DNA from: Sphaeroforma sirkka
Lineage: Eukaryota > Opisthokonta > Ichthyosporea > Ichthyophonida
Length of the DNA: 64,000 nucleotides
Direction of reading: 5' to 3'
NCBI GenBank assembly: GCA_001586965.3
Contig: LUCW03001435.1
Coordinates: 32,630 to 96,629, forward strand
Shown here: piece after piece, positions 20,168 through 31,073 of the stretch
Layout of the letters: each line of letters begins with the position of its first letter
Position numbering within the stretch: position 1 is the first letter of the stretch
Translations under genes and position numbers: made by a program
Notes under the pieces: model-generated
What the model saw: the letters and a program-made list of their open reading frames with translations, nothing else
Told to the model about the DNA's origin: nothing
Database searches by the model: none

Positions 20168-20346
20168 TGTGGTAAAAGTCCCCTTAAACCACTATCAGTG
20201 TGAAGTTAGAATTAATTTACAATTAATTCACACGAGGTGAATTATTTGTAGACCACGTAGACAATCAAATATAAGAATAAATACACCGCACTGAGCCTCA
20301 GGAGACTCAGTAGGTTTTAGTATCGTATTTTGATGTGTTTACTACA
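20168..20346 (+). repeat. Gyp-A 5' LTR, copy 2
   Basis: A 179-bp LTR, TGTGGTAAAAG...TTTACTACA, with the TATAAG-AATAAA pair near 20268-20282. The bases following it, TTTTTTTACGACTAGTTAC, occupy the primer-binding-site position but do not resemble the usual initiator-tRNA complement, and I found no LTR complement to suggest self-priming. The primer is therefore unknown. Confidence 0.93.
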
Positions 20347-20439
20347 TTTTTTTACGACTAGTTACTTTAGGTGTATTATTCGATTTTATCTCGAGGATAA
20401 TAGTGGACGGAGAAGTTCATTTTATTGACGAATTACAGG

Positions 20440-20592
20440 AGTTGTCTCCCTCAGAACCGGGTAGCTGAAAGGAGCTTGTAAAGTACGACAGGAGCAAAGT
20501 CTTCCGAGCACAGGGGAGTTGATCTCCCTCAGAACCGGATAGCCGAAAGGAGCTTGCAAACTACGACAGGAGCAAAGTCTTCCGAGCACAGA
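20440..20592 (+). repeat. Doubled 78-bp unit in Gyp-A leader, copy 2
   Basis: Two direct copies of a unit starting AGTTG(A)TCTCCCTCAGAACC and ending TCTTCCGAGCACAG. Units differ at a handful of sites (GGGTAGCTG versus GGATAGCCG, TGTAAAGT versus TGCAAACT). The same pair is in copy 3 at 30586-30738 and in both minus-strand leaders. Confidence 0.88.
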
Positions 20593-20649
20593 TAAGTGAA
20601 AAGAAATCCCCACCTTCCGTTTTGCTCGGTTTGATACGTTTGCGTGATT

Positions 20650-20792
20650 TTCATATATATATATATACATCATGCAGATTTTATTATTATTATAAATCTA
20701 GAGAAAATTGGAGTGATTAGTAATATATGCAGAAATTAACAGGTGCCCATTTTATTTAGCTGATGAGCATTTTATTTCTTCTTCTTTTTTTC

Positions 20793-20849
<57 letters not shown>

Positions 20850-20882
20850 TCCGACCATCCGGTCGAATGCTACTAATTTTTA

Positions 20883-20930
<48 letters not shown>

Positions 20931-20952
20931 TTTGCTCGGTTTGATACACTTG

Positions 20953-20992
<40 letters not shown>

Positions 20993-20995
20993 TTT
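20650..20995. repeat. Poly(TA) microsatellite cluster, copy 2 leader
   Basis: Four (TA)n tracts (about 20652-20667, 20797-20844, 20893-20926, 20957-20990) separated by short conserved islands. Tract lengths differ in each Gyp-A copy, so they expand and contract after insertion or during replication. Confidence 0.9.
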
Positions 20996-21743
20996 ATGCA
21001 TATATTTTTAAAATTATTTTAAATCTAGAGCAAATTGGAGTGATTAGTAATATATGCAATTTTTTAGCATTTTTTTTATTTCTAAATTTTTATAGATTAA
21101 TTAGTCATCCGACCATTTCCCAACAACCATTCATTCTTCTTTTGATTTTTTAATCCATCTTCGGTCCGAAAATCCAGATACTTCAATTCCAATGCGACTT
21201 TTCAGGCCGTCGTTGACAATCAAGGCCTCCCTCTGACTAATTAGCAGTCATAGGACGTTTGAACAATGTTTTGACTGGCCTAGTCAATCCACACAACACG
21301 AACATGATGCAGTATCGCAGTTAGGGTATAGAAGAACGTAATTTGGCGTAGAGAAGGTCGATATGGCAGATTTTCATAGGTGTGGGCGAGTACAGCGACG
21401 ACAAAGGGCAGATAGAGGTGATCAAGAAAAGCAGGTAGCAATGTAGAATCGACAGTGTCAGGCGACGTAGAATGGAAACGTGTGAATTAAGCGCGCGTGA
21501 GACAGGTAGCAATGCAGAAGAGGAGCTAGGCACAGTTTGGGAGAAACTGAGACAGAAAAAATGCGATTTCAACTCGTATTTTCAACAAATATCAACTACG
21601 GGAGCAAGTTTTGGTAATCAATTGGCTAGACGAAAAGACTGGCATGGTTAGAAGATCGATTTTTCGAAAATATCTCGGAGTCGAATGTTCGCCATCGTTG
21701 CATGCGCGAACTTCGATGGTCACGAAAGCATAGGAAAAAAAAA

Positions 21744-21815
21744 ATATATCACGGGGGGTATCGAACCCACGACCAACACACAACTAGAAGACATATTTAC
21801 CGATGTTACAAGACA
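21744..21815 (-). other. tRNA-like sequence with B-box match, copy 2 leader
   Basis: Reverse complement of GGTTCGATACC at 21757-21767, with the A-box-like stretch further right near 21800-21811. Same relic as at 8971-9040. It lies antisense to the element. Confidence 0.38.
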
Positions 21816-21827
21816 GAATACATTTTC

Positions 21828-21859
<32 letters not shown>

Positions 21860-22638
21860 TTAAATTTCCATTCTAGAGAGAAAGGAAGTCAACGTAAGTG
21901 AATCAGCCGTAGGACCAACATAGCCTGGTACGGTTGTATGATTGTTGGTGAAAACTAAGGAGAACGTTATCACCGACGTATAAGGCGAATCGTCAAGATG
22001 CAGCGGACTCTTGCAAAGTACAGAAGAAATAGTACATGCAAAAGTAGACAGCACTTATCAGGCATCGTGCAAGTACACTCAAGTTGGTTTGAATAAGGAA
22101 TTTGTTTTTTGGTTTTCCAACTTCATAACCGATGTAACTACCTTGGGCTTCAAGGTTATTCTTGGGAACCTTGACCTGAACTTCCTGGCTGCAGGCCTCG
22201 GATTTGATTGATGTTGGAGTACAGTGGTCCGAAGGTTGGATTAAAGGAGCATTCAGAACGCTAGAACACGACAGGCGGTTGATCATTGAACACGCTTCGA
22301 GTCTATCAGCAACTCTTAATTACTCCTATAGACAGAGCAAAGGAGAGCAAAACGAGTACTCATTAACAAAACCAACCCAAACAAAATGATTAGCAATCAT
22401 CAAGGAGCAAGGTGTATTCGAGCGCAACGAGTTTTCGGGGACCCGCAAGCAGACCTTGTAGACATCAACATGATTCAATGATAATTAGCTATTTTGGTAT
22501 CACGAGAGGAGAACGGCGGAAGAAAGTGTGTAACACAAATGGCTGAAGTCAACTATTATATAATAGCCGACACTCCTTCAATCTGGACCAACTATTCATC
22601 AACAACACAAAGCCATACATCGAAGTCTTAACATCAAG

Positions 22639-23487
22639 ATGCCTATGCGTCCAACACCCCGTAGCCCTCGACGCACTCGTCGCGACGGCAAAGCAACCCA
22701 GAGATCTTTGTCAGATTTCGAGCAGACCCACCAAGGAGGCACAGCTTCTTCGCGCCAGACAGTAGCATCGCGTCGAAGAGATGAACAACCGCGACATGAA
22801 CAGACAGACCAAGACGTGGGCCAGGCAGCAAGCAGGCGACATCAGTTGGGGCACGGGTCTCGCTTATCGGCAAGAGGGAGAGCAGATCCAGAAGACAGTG
22901 AGGTGCAATTTGTGATTAGGCATACTAGTCGTTCAAAGTCTGCTGAACCAGCAGCTGAGCGACACAGGGTAGCCAATGTCCGAGGTACTTCGGGCATTCA
23001 TTCAGCGGGTGATAGACCGTATTCATGGCAGCCTTTTCACCGAGCACCTGAACGAGATTTCACTCGAAAGCGAACTCGATCGGGGAGTTTTACCAGTGCA
23101 AGTCAGGATTCCCTCGCAGGCAACGGGGATGAGCGACAAGTCCAACGGCATAGAAATATGTCAGGGTGGGCCACGGGCACTCGTCAGCAAAACTCTGACG
23201 AAATCAGGGGCCGACAGCTAGAGCAATATTTGAGCGACCCACATGGGGATTATCGTAGGGAAGCCGAACGAAAACAACTACGTAGACGATGGGAACTCAG
23301 CCGACAGCACCGAGACTTCGCGCGATCGATACAGGATATGCGCAAGGCTAGTTACGTTGACGACGGTAAGCGCAAGTATAGTGACGTCGACGACGGTAAG
23401 CGCAAGTCTAGTGATGTCGACGACGGTAATGTTCATGGCAGCAGAAAACGACCGCACAAAGACGACAGGCGAGAGAGCCGATCATGA
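22639..23487 (+). CDS. Gyp-A ORF1, basic Arg/Ser-rich protein, 282 aa
   Basis: An intact ORF upstream of gag, ATG 22639 to TGA 23485-23487. I recognise no family. It is strongly basic and hydrophilic, rich in Arg, Ser, Gln and Asp, with Arg clusters (SPRRTRRDGK near the start, KRTRS mid-protein) resembling nuclear localisation or nucleic-acid-binding segments, and no membrane segment. Near the C-terminus three copies of a 10-residue repeat, VDDGKRKYSD-type (30-bp DNA unit, about 23356-23430), are followed by another basic run. Its stop overlaps the gag start as ATGA (23484-23487), with gag in the -1 frame relative to it, which would allow termination-reinitiation. It could be a matrix-like gag part or a chaperone. 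Copy 3 carries a frameshifted version. Confidence 0.75.
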   Translation: MPMRPTPRSPRRTRRDGKATQRSLSDFEQTHQGGTASSRQTVASRRRDEQPRHEQTDQDVGQAASRRHQLGHGSRLSARGRADPEDSEVQFVIRHTSRSKSAEPAAERHRVANVRGTSGIHSAGDRPYSWQPFHRAPERDFTRKRTRSGSFTSASQDSLAGNGDERQVQRHRNMSGWATGTRQQNSDEIRGRQLEQYLSDPHGDYRREAERKQLRRRWELSRQHRDFARSIQDMRKASYVDDGKRKYSDVDDGKRKSSDVDDGNVHGSRKRPHKDDRRESRS

Positions 23488-24712
23488 CACCAGCGCAGTG
23501 GAACGAGCATCGCCGAGCCATGTGTCAACGCCTCGAAGGGAAGATATCCTTCTTTGTGGATGAACTTTGTCGAGCACAGGGAAACTACGATGTCCCAAGA
23601 TGTACATTACTAACGTCCACGATCGATACGTTGAAAGGAGCGTTGAATACTCAATTGGAAGCTATCAGGAAGAACAGAGCTCCGGAGCCACGGACATGGC
23701 CCGATTGGCCTTTAGACCGTTATCAATTAAGCAGCACAGCCGATAGAGACACACGAGGGGCGCTAGAAGAGGCACTGAAGAACGCCCATGTCTCAGGACT
23801 AGATGAGTCGTGGATGGTACGTTGGTTCTATAAGGTACTCATACATTTTAAGGCAGCAAAGGCCACAATTGACTATCTCCGTGACAACCATAATGAGCTG
23901 AGGGTATATCCGGCGGAACAGGTCATAGACCAAATCTGTCAACATGAGAGCAAGGCCACCGTAGACCCTACCTTTAAGAAGTTGGCGAAGGGTAATCCCC
24001 GCACCAAGGGTGTAGAGTCAGCCAGGGAACATTTGAACAAGATTGTGGAAGTTCACAAGAGAGCCTGGGAGCGAGCAGATAAGGGCAAGGACTTTCCTAA
24101 GCGGTTGCTTAATCACTGCCTCATACAGGCCCTCGAGGACCTGACAGGTAATATGACGTATGAACGCACGCTACAACACCACATAGGTTGGGACCACCTG
24201 GAGACTGAAGACCTTCTCCGCATTTTAAATCCAGACATACAAGAAACCGATGCCATCCTCAGACAACGGGTACGGACACAGATGAATGTGGGGATAGGCG
24301 TAGACAGTTTCCAGCCCAACAACGAGATCGTAATTTGAATACGAATACAGGAGGAGGCAGCACACAACGCACAAGCACGTCTACGACCACCACGTGTTAC
24401 GCGTGCAGAGCGGGTGCCCCACCCAGTTTCAGGCATATATCATCCTGCAAGCACTACCAGTCGAACAAAAGGGTTGGATTCACATCCAGCTCGGGCCGAG
24501 GATTTAAGCAAGGCGTATCCTTCGATAAGAGTTTGCCCGCGGTCAACACCATTACGGCTCTAACAGACTCGGACGACCAGCAAACGGAGCAGGAGGAGAC
24601 CACGCCTACAGACACACACATTGCTTCCATACTGGCACACCCAGACGAAATCGAACAGGGTGAGTTAGAAGAGGATGCAACGTGGGAAACCATAGGCAGC
24701 GATCAGGAATAG
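23484..24712 (+). pseudogene. gag: Gyp-A gag (ORF2), copy 2, one frameshift
   Basis: Begins MTPAQWNEHRR at the ATGA overlap and is nearly identical to copy 1. The frame breaks in a G run near 24290: copy 1 has GTGGAGGATAGG, this copy is one base shorter and copy 3 one longer. Downstream, in the proper frame, it has the zinc knuckle C-x2-C-x9-H-x3-C (about 24396-24450) and the acidic tail, ending at TAG 24710-24712. This single homopolymer indel could be a sequencing error rather than a true mutation. Confidence 0.88.
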
Positions 24713-27700
24713 GACGTAAGGGTGTCGGATGTAGATGCAACTTTAGTTTTCCCGTCTAGCACACCTGTGATACTATCGATCAAAGATCCATTACTTTCAA
24801 TGGACAATCGAGTATTCATATCCATCCTGATTAACGGTAAGACATGCAGGGCGTTAGTAGATTCTGGGGCAAACAGAAGTTGCATTGATTCGACATCCGC
24901 ACACGATTGGGGATTGCAAATTAAGTCGGCTCCGGAGGGATCCTATATATACCTAGCTGATCGTAGTCTTCGTACACGGCGAATAGGCTCAACCGTACAA
25001 ACTCCAGTACGATATGGTCTAGAGCTCACAGAACAGTCTTTCGAGCTAATGAATCTACCACCGGCTATCGACGCGATCGTAGGCCAGGATCTTATGCCTG
25101 GCTTAGGGCTATACGTGGGAGGCCTTCAATCGCCATTCTCACCCATAGATCCAACGGAGCTAGACAAACTATTGGAACCAATACCGCTGAGACGACCACC
25201 AGATTTGACCGAGGAAACCGGTGTTCGCCTGGAACTAGACAAGGAACTGAGGGACAATGACGGTATTCGAGAAAAGGACAGGTGCAGACTGGAAGGAGGC
25301 GAAGTTAGATTGCCAGTGACACCAGATCAAGCTGCAAGGATGCGGAAGGCAGTAAGGAACTTTGTAGCAGACAAATGGATACCATGGGTAGATAGACAGG
25401 TGCAGAAGTGGATTCAAGATTTGGTCATAGTTCAAAGGGATACAGCCACTTCCGTCAACTTACCCTTGCTCGCCGTGCCAGAGTATACTCAATCTGGAGA
25501 ACTAAAGAAAGTGCGAGTGTGTTTGGACCTCAGAGCGGTGAATGCATTAATACCGGCGGATCAGTTCATTATTCCCCGTATCAACGACATCATTGGTAAC
25601 ATCAAAGGGAAGAGATATTACACGACATTGGATCTAACCGCAGCGTACCATCGACTCCCAATTCACCCTGATTCTCAGTATCTATCTATTCAGTTTCACA
25701 CATGGCAAAAGCCAGTATTCCTTTACATCAGCGCCATTTGGACTACACACACTGACGCAGCAGTTTCAGCGTACACTGAGTGTGATATTGCAAGGACTTC
25801 CGGCACACCACTACCTGGACGACATCGTAATAGCAACAGATGACTACGAGGAACACGTACGAGTAGTGAAAGAGGTCATTCGGCGGCTGACGTACCACAG
25901 TTTCAAGCTAAACCCTTCAAAATGTCATTTTGCAGTCAAAGAAGTCATGATCCTAGGGAAGCGAGTATCGAAGGCCGGAATTGATATTTGCCATGAAAAG
26001 CAGGCCAAGCTCATTGACTGGCCAACCCCGAAGAAGTACAAAGACATTGCATCGGCCTTGGGATTAGCCAACTTTCTTCACGAGCACCTACCAAACTTTG
26101 CAGAGGTAGTTGCCCCACTCCGGGAATTTGTAAGACTGAAGCCTAAGGAAATCATTGGAGACAGGTGGGAACAGAGACACCAGCAAGCTTGGGATGCCAT
26201 GAAGCAAGCCATAGTTGAGGCAGTAGTGTTGAAATTTCCCGTCGACGAAGTACCTTTACAACTCGAAACGGATGCAAGCGACTACGGTATTGGAGGTGCA
26301 TTGTTCCAGACCATAGAAGGGAAGAAGCAATACCTAATGTTCTTCAGCAAGACCCTCAACGCAGCACAGCGCAATTACGCAACACCCATGAAGGAATTAT
26401 TGGCCTTGGTATATGGTCTCACACACTTCCGGGATCATCTCGAAGGTCAACGCTTTTCAGTGTTGACTGATCACAAGGCTTTGGTGTATATGAACACACA
26501 GCTAAAGCTGAATCCGATGCTACAACGATGGCATCACATCATAGCGCCTTTCAATTTTACTATCTCGCACATCCGGGTATAAAGAACGTGTTACCAGACG
26601 CGTGGTCTAGGCTTCATGAGGGAACTGTTGAGACTGAGGACCCGGAGGTACTATATGCAGAATGTTGGCAACTTTTTCCAGACTACTTTGAGCAAGCGCA
26701 ACGGATTATGGGTGAGAATAATGTCGATGTCTTTGCTTCGCATCAGGACCATCATTTGCCACGCTACTACACCGACGATGACAGGGGTGGAGCGTTTGCA
26801 CATTGTTGGAAGGATATAGACGGATGGATGAACCCACCATGGAGATTAATCCATAGAATGTTGCGCAAGATACGATCAGAGAGGGCCACAGCTACGGTGT
26901 GTCTACCGTGGGCGCCCCACGAGCCTTGGTTCCAGTTATTCAAGTCGCTTCTACAAAGAGACCCAGTATTAGTTCCAAGGACAGCCCACTCCTTCCTCAA
27001 ATACGGAAAGTATGCGAGTGGCAAGGCACCATGGGGTCACACAGTCATTGCCAGAGTAGGCCCACGCAATGGTTACAGCCTTCCAGCGACGTTTTCAGCA
27101 CGATTGGGATATGCAGAACCGTCCTCAGTATCGAAAGTCACCCCATTAGATACGTCTCGGCTAGTATCGATCGCTATCTCGGAAGTAGCCATGACGGATT
27201 CTCCAGATGAGGAAGAGATAAGCCGTCGCACACAGCTCACCTTGTGTCAGCATGAGATTGGGCATCATAGAGCAGAAGATACAGTTGCTCAACTACAGCA
27301 GAACGGACATTTGTGGCCTAACGCTCTGGAACTTGCACAAACAGTTAGGAGAAACTGTCGCACATGTCTAGGACAGAGGGTGTTACGAAAAGGATTTCAC
27401 CCGATGATTAATATAACGGCAAAGTATCCGTGGGATCATATTCAAGTCGACATGATTCCAATGCCACTAGTTTCAGCAGCAGGAAATCGATATATATTGC
27501 ACGTCTTGGATATAGCAACGGGGTACTCGATATTGAGAGCAACGGCCACAAAGTCAGCAGAAGTGGTGACATCTAAACTTATGGAGGTGTTTGGGGAACA
27601 TGGTTTTCCCAGGAAAATTCAATCAGACGAGGGAGGCGAGTTTTCGAACAAGATTGTTAAATTAATAACTCAAGAAGTTGGAGTGATGCATGCAAAGTCG

Positions 27701-28503
27701 CCACCATATCGTCCTCAGGTTCTGGGAGCAGCGGAGAGAAGACACAGAGACATCCACGAAGGAGTTCGCAAGCTATGTGAATCTTTGCCTACGGCATGGG
27801 ATGTCCGACTACCACTTATTATGCTGTGCCAGAACCTCCGAATATCTCGGCGACACAAGACAGCACCATTCAGTGCTTACTTCGGTCGCCGTCATGTTCC
27901 GTTTGCTGACTTCACGGATGACCTTCCGGGAATCAGCCGGTCACCAATGAGGCTTGGGCACACCGGCTGGATCGTTTGCACGACACTATCTTGCCGACGC
28001 TTTACAAGGTCACGCAGAAATACGCAGACACACTATCCAGGCAGTTTGACCGCCTCCATGCTTACGATTTTATCGCCTTTCAACCAGGGGGGATGTGGTA
28101 ATGGTACGGTCCGAAGGTCGCACAACCAAAGCAATGCGACCAATGTTTGGACCATACGTTGTCAAAGCCAGACAGGGACAAGGATATGAACTGACACACA
28201 AGGATGGTTCACTTCCAGATACTTTCAAAGGTAAACCAGTTAGAGTGGAACTTTTGCGACTAGTCCATAGAGCCACCGAAAAGCCTTTTTAGAAGATCAT
28301 ATGTGGCAGGATAGTTCTCGTTCCGTTACATCATTCGACATAGACAGAATGATTCCACAGGGAATACAGAATACTTGGTTCGCTGGCGGGATGGTGATCC
28401 AACTTGGGAGTCAGCCGAAGCTTTTGACGATCCGAATGACATCGCGGCATACCACAAAGCCGAGCAAACTCGGCAGAAGAAGAAAGCGGCACAACAACAA
28501 TAA
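24713..28503 (+). pseudogene. pol: Gyp-A pol, copy 2, several frameshifts
   Basis: In frame with gag after the TAG. Protease DSGA and the RT N-terminal half run uninterrupted to about 25685, where a 4-bp repeat (TATC) is duplicated. YLDD follows near 25815-25826. RNase H is intact; one C is missing at the CATCCGGG site near 26573. The methyltransferase-like domain (NPPW near 26831) and integrase are intact to about 27930, where a G is missing from a G run. Further indels sit at 28088 (two extra Gs), 28287 (extra Ts) and 28316 (one C fewer than copy 1). The chromodomain is thus out of frame. TAA lies at 28501-28503. Confidence 0.9.
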
Positions 28504-28917
28504 TTCCAACGTTACGTTGATGAATACTAGATGTCTATCATCTACTTCCGGATCGGAGTTTTGTCTCTCCTCGTGAGATTTCACCACGGTATAGAGGCGA
28601 AAGACGATTCCACAACTCGAGCTTATAGGCGAGTATAACTCCAGCGGATACCCTAGCTTATGGGGGGGTGAAAACATACCAGCGGATACCCTAGCTTTTT
28701 TGGGGGGTGAAAATATACCAGCACAGCCGGGATGGTTCAAAAGACCAGTTTCAAGGCAAGAACTTACTCAGCAGAAGGATTTCATTAGTTTATATATATA
28801 TATATATATATTGTTTATTTACACTACTAGTTATATATGTTTAATTTTCAATAGTTTAAGAGGTCATTTATTTTTTGAAGCTCTTCAATCACTGGTGACG
28901 CTTGAGCTTGAGGGGAG
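28504..28917 (+). other. Gyp-A 3' UTR and polypurine tract, copy 2
   Basis: As in copy 1: doubled 38-bp unit near 28642-28718, a TA tract near 28791-28810 and the polypurine tract cttgaggggag at 28907-28917 abutting the LTR. Confidence 0.85.
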
Positions 28918-29100
28918 TGTGGTAAAAGTCCCTTAAACCACTATCAGTGTGAAGTTAGAAATTATTTTTACAATTAATTCACACGAGGTGAATTATTTGT
29001 AGACCACGTAGACAATCAAATATAAGAATAAATACACCGCACTGAGCCTCAGGGGAGACTCAGTAGGTTTTAGTATCATATATTTGATGTGTTTACTACA
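28918..29100 (+). repeat. Gyp-A 3' LTR, copy 2
   Basis: A 183-bp LTR. It differs from its 5' partner by one missing C near the start, changes in the AATTAATTT hairpin arm, two extra Gs in the CAGGGGAG stretch and a local change near TATCATATATTTG. Satellite-like CAGAAGAGCCCAGATAG follows directly. Confidence 0.92.
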
Positions 29101-30312
29101 CACAGAAGAGCCCAGATAGTAAGTTTTTGAAAATGATATGTTGTCACTCAACGATATAGAACTCCAGATCGGTCACGCACTGCAAATAGAGTGTAAGGAT
29201 CAACGTATAGAAGAAGGATATTGAAGAAAATGTAGAGTATAGGAGAGTTAACGAGCAATCGTTCTTAGATCGAGAAGCCAGTTGGCCAACTCATATATAG
29301 AAAGTATCTAATCTGATACTGAACTCAGTCTTATTTGTTTCAATCAGTATCAGGTTTTACTGATGAGGGAAGTTCCAACGGGAGCCCGGTATAATAGACC
29401 GGTTCTCATTAGTATTTCTGATGATTTTAATATCGAAATATATAACAAGAAAAGCTCATTAGACTAATGAGGTCACGCAACCATATGTTATTGGCTTTTG
29501 ATCCTGGTTCCTAGATGCTACATGCTCGGTATAGGTACGAACCAGAAGAGCCCAGATAGAACGATTTTTAGCCGTTGGCCAACGAATAGAATGTCTAGAC
29601 CAGGTCACGCACTGCAAGATATTTCAATCCGTATAGGAATGAACCAGCCCAACAATGCTCCCAGATAGAAAAGGTTTCTTAGTAGTCTCTATCAACGATA
29701 ATGAGGGAACATAACGGTTTGCACTGATTAAATATTTCAACCAACCAGACCATGAACCCAATACTAGCCAAAGTGGATGAAAAACTCCTCCACCATTTCT
29801 TCCTTGAGAAGGAACCAAACCAGAAGATAGATGGCCAACGACTACATACGGGTCCTCAGACCTGACGCACTGCAAATATTTCAATGACGTATAGGGACAA
29901 CGAACACACAACAGCCCAGATAGTACTTTGAAAACAAACTTGTCATTAATGGCACGTCATAGACTGGAAGTACAGTCAGGTTCTTTCAAAAGCTGGAAGA
30001 CAATTCGGCAAATTTACAGTAGATTTTTTACATCGGACACATAAACGCACATATATTCAATCCGTATTAGAATAGAAAACGAGAAATGACTTAAGATCTG
30101 GCACGATAAATATTAAATGCGTAGCAAATAGAACCTGATAACTTGATAGAAGTCATTAAAGCCGCAACGGCATCACGATATATGTACCATAACGATGCAA
30201 ATAAAGAGAGGTCTTTGTTAGGAAAAAATACAGTGTTAATAGACACACGAACACCGTGAGTTATTAGAAGAGCATACAAGCATATGGCACGCACATAACA
30301 CGAGACGATGCC
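29101..30312. repeat. Decayed 99-bp satellite island between two Gyp-A copies
   Basis: This stretch has no gene. It is built of degraded satellite blocks in the plus orientation. One nearly complete monomer lies at about 29539-29637 (GAACCAGAAGAGCCCAGATAG, GCCGTTGGCCAACGA, GGTCACGCACTGCA, ATTTCAATCCGTATAGG). Other fragments sit at 29102-29118, 29168-29188, 29279-29300, 29640-29680, 29826-29846 and 29868-29924. Between them is unrecognised AT-rich sequence. Divergence is far higher than in the main array, so it is an old edge or relic of that array. Confidence 0.8.
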
Positions 30313-30493
30313 AGTGGTAAAAGTCCCCTTAAACCACTATATCAGTGTGAAGTTAGAATTAATTTACAATTAATTCACACGAGGTGAATTATTTGTAGAC
30401 CACGTAGACAATCAAATAAAGAATAAATACACCGCACTGAGCCTCAGGGAGACTCAGTAGGTTTTAGTATCGTATTTTGATGTGTTTACTACA
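30313..30493 (+). repeat. Gyp-A 5' LTR, copy 3
   Basis: A 181-bp LTR ending TTTACTACA, with the first T replaced by A, an extra TA in CACTATATCAGTG, and a missing TA in the TATAAG box (CAAATAAAGAATAAATAC). Confidence 0.92.
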
Positions 30494-30946
30494 TTTTTTA
30501 CGACTAGTTACTTTAGGTGTATTATTCGATTTTATCTCGAGGATAATAGTGGACGGAGAAGTTCATTTTATTGACGAATTACAGGAGTTGATCTCCCTCA
30601 GAACCGGGTAGCTGAAAGGAGCTTGTAAAGTACGACAGGAGCAAAGTCTTCCGAGCACAGGGGAGTTGATCTCCCTCAGAACCGGATAGCCGAAAGGAGC
30701 TTGCAAACTACGACAGGAGCAAAGTCTTCCGAGCACAGATAAGTGAAAAGAAATCCCCACCTTCCGTTTTGCTCGGTTTGATACGTTTGCGTGATTTTTT
30801 ATATATATATATATATACATCATGCAGATTTTATTATTATTATAAATCTAGAGCAAATTGGAGTGATTAGTAATATATGCAGAAATTAACAGGTGCCCAT
30901 TTTATTTAGCTGATGAGCATTTTATTTCTTCTTTTTTTTTTTTTTT

Positions 30947-30984
<38 letters not shown>

Positions 30985-31021
30985 TCCGACCATCCGGTCG
31001 AATGCTACTATTTTTTATTAA

Positions 31022-31073
<52 letters not shown>

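Larger units (their letters stand above)
20347..22638 (+). other. Gyp-A long leader, copy 2
   Basis: About 2.3 kb without a supported ORF. From left to right: the putative primer site, a doubled 77-78-bp unit (20440-20592), TA tracts (20650-20995), two diverged copies of a segment beginning CCGTTTTGCTCGGTTTGATAC (20620 and 20927) and ending TTGGAGTGATTAGTAATATATGC (20709 and 21035), a hairpin CGACCATCCGGTCG (near 20850), a block CAGGTAGCAATG repeated twice (21433, 21504), the antisense tRNA-like stretch (about 21744-21815), another TA tract (21829-21857) and a GTAAGT donor-like site (21894-21899). Such length and repetition suggest regulatory or packaging roles; none is proven. Confidence 0.8.
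20168..29100 (+). mobile_element. Gyp-A copy 2, full-length chromodomain Ty3/gypsy element
   Basis: The most complete copy, about 8.93 kb: 5' LTR, 2.3-kb leader, ORF1, gag, TAG, pol, 3' UTR, polypurine tract and 3' LTR. The LTRs differ mainly by a few short indels, so insertion is recent. It has an intact ORF1, but frameshifts in gag and pol. The flanks do not form a target-site duplication: GCCCT from the 38-bp repeat on the left, CACAG from decayed 99-bp satellite on the right. This suggests recombination between two copies. Confidence 0.95.

Noticed and set aside
16431-20346. Solo LTRs at 16428 and 20168
   Set aside because: Both belong to larger structures: the right arm of the fold-back, and the 5' LTR of Gyp-A copy 2.
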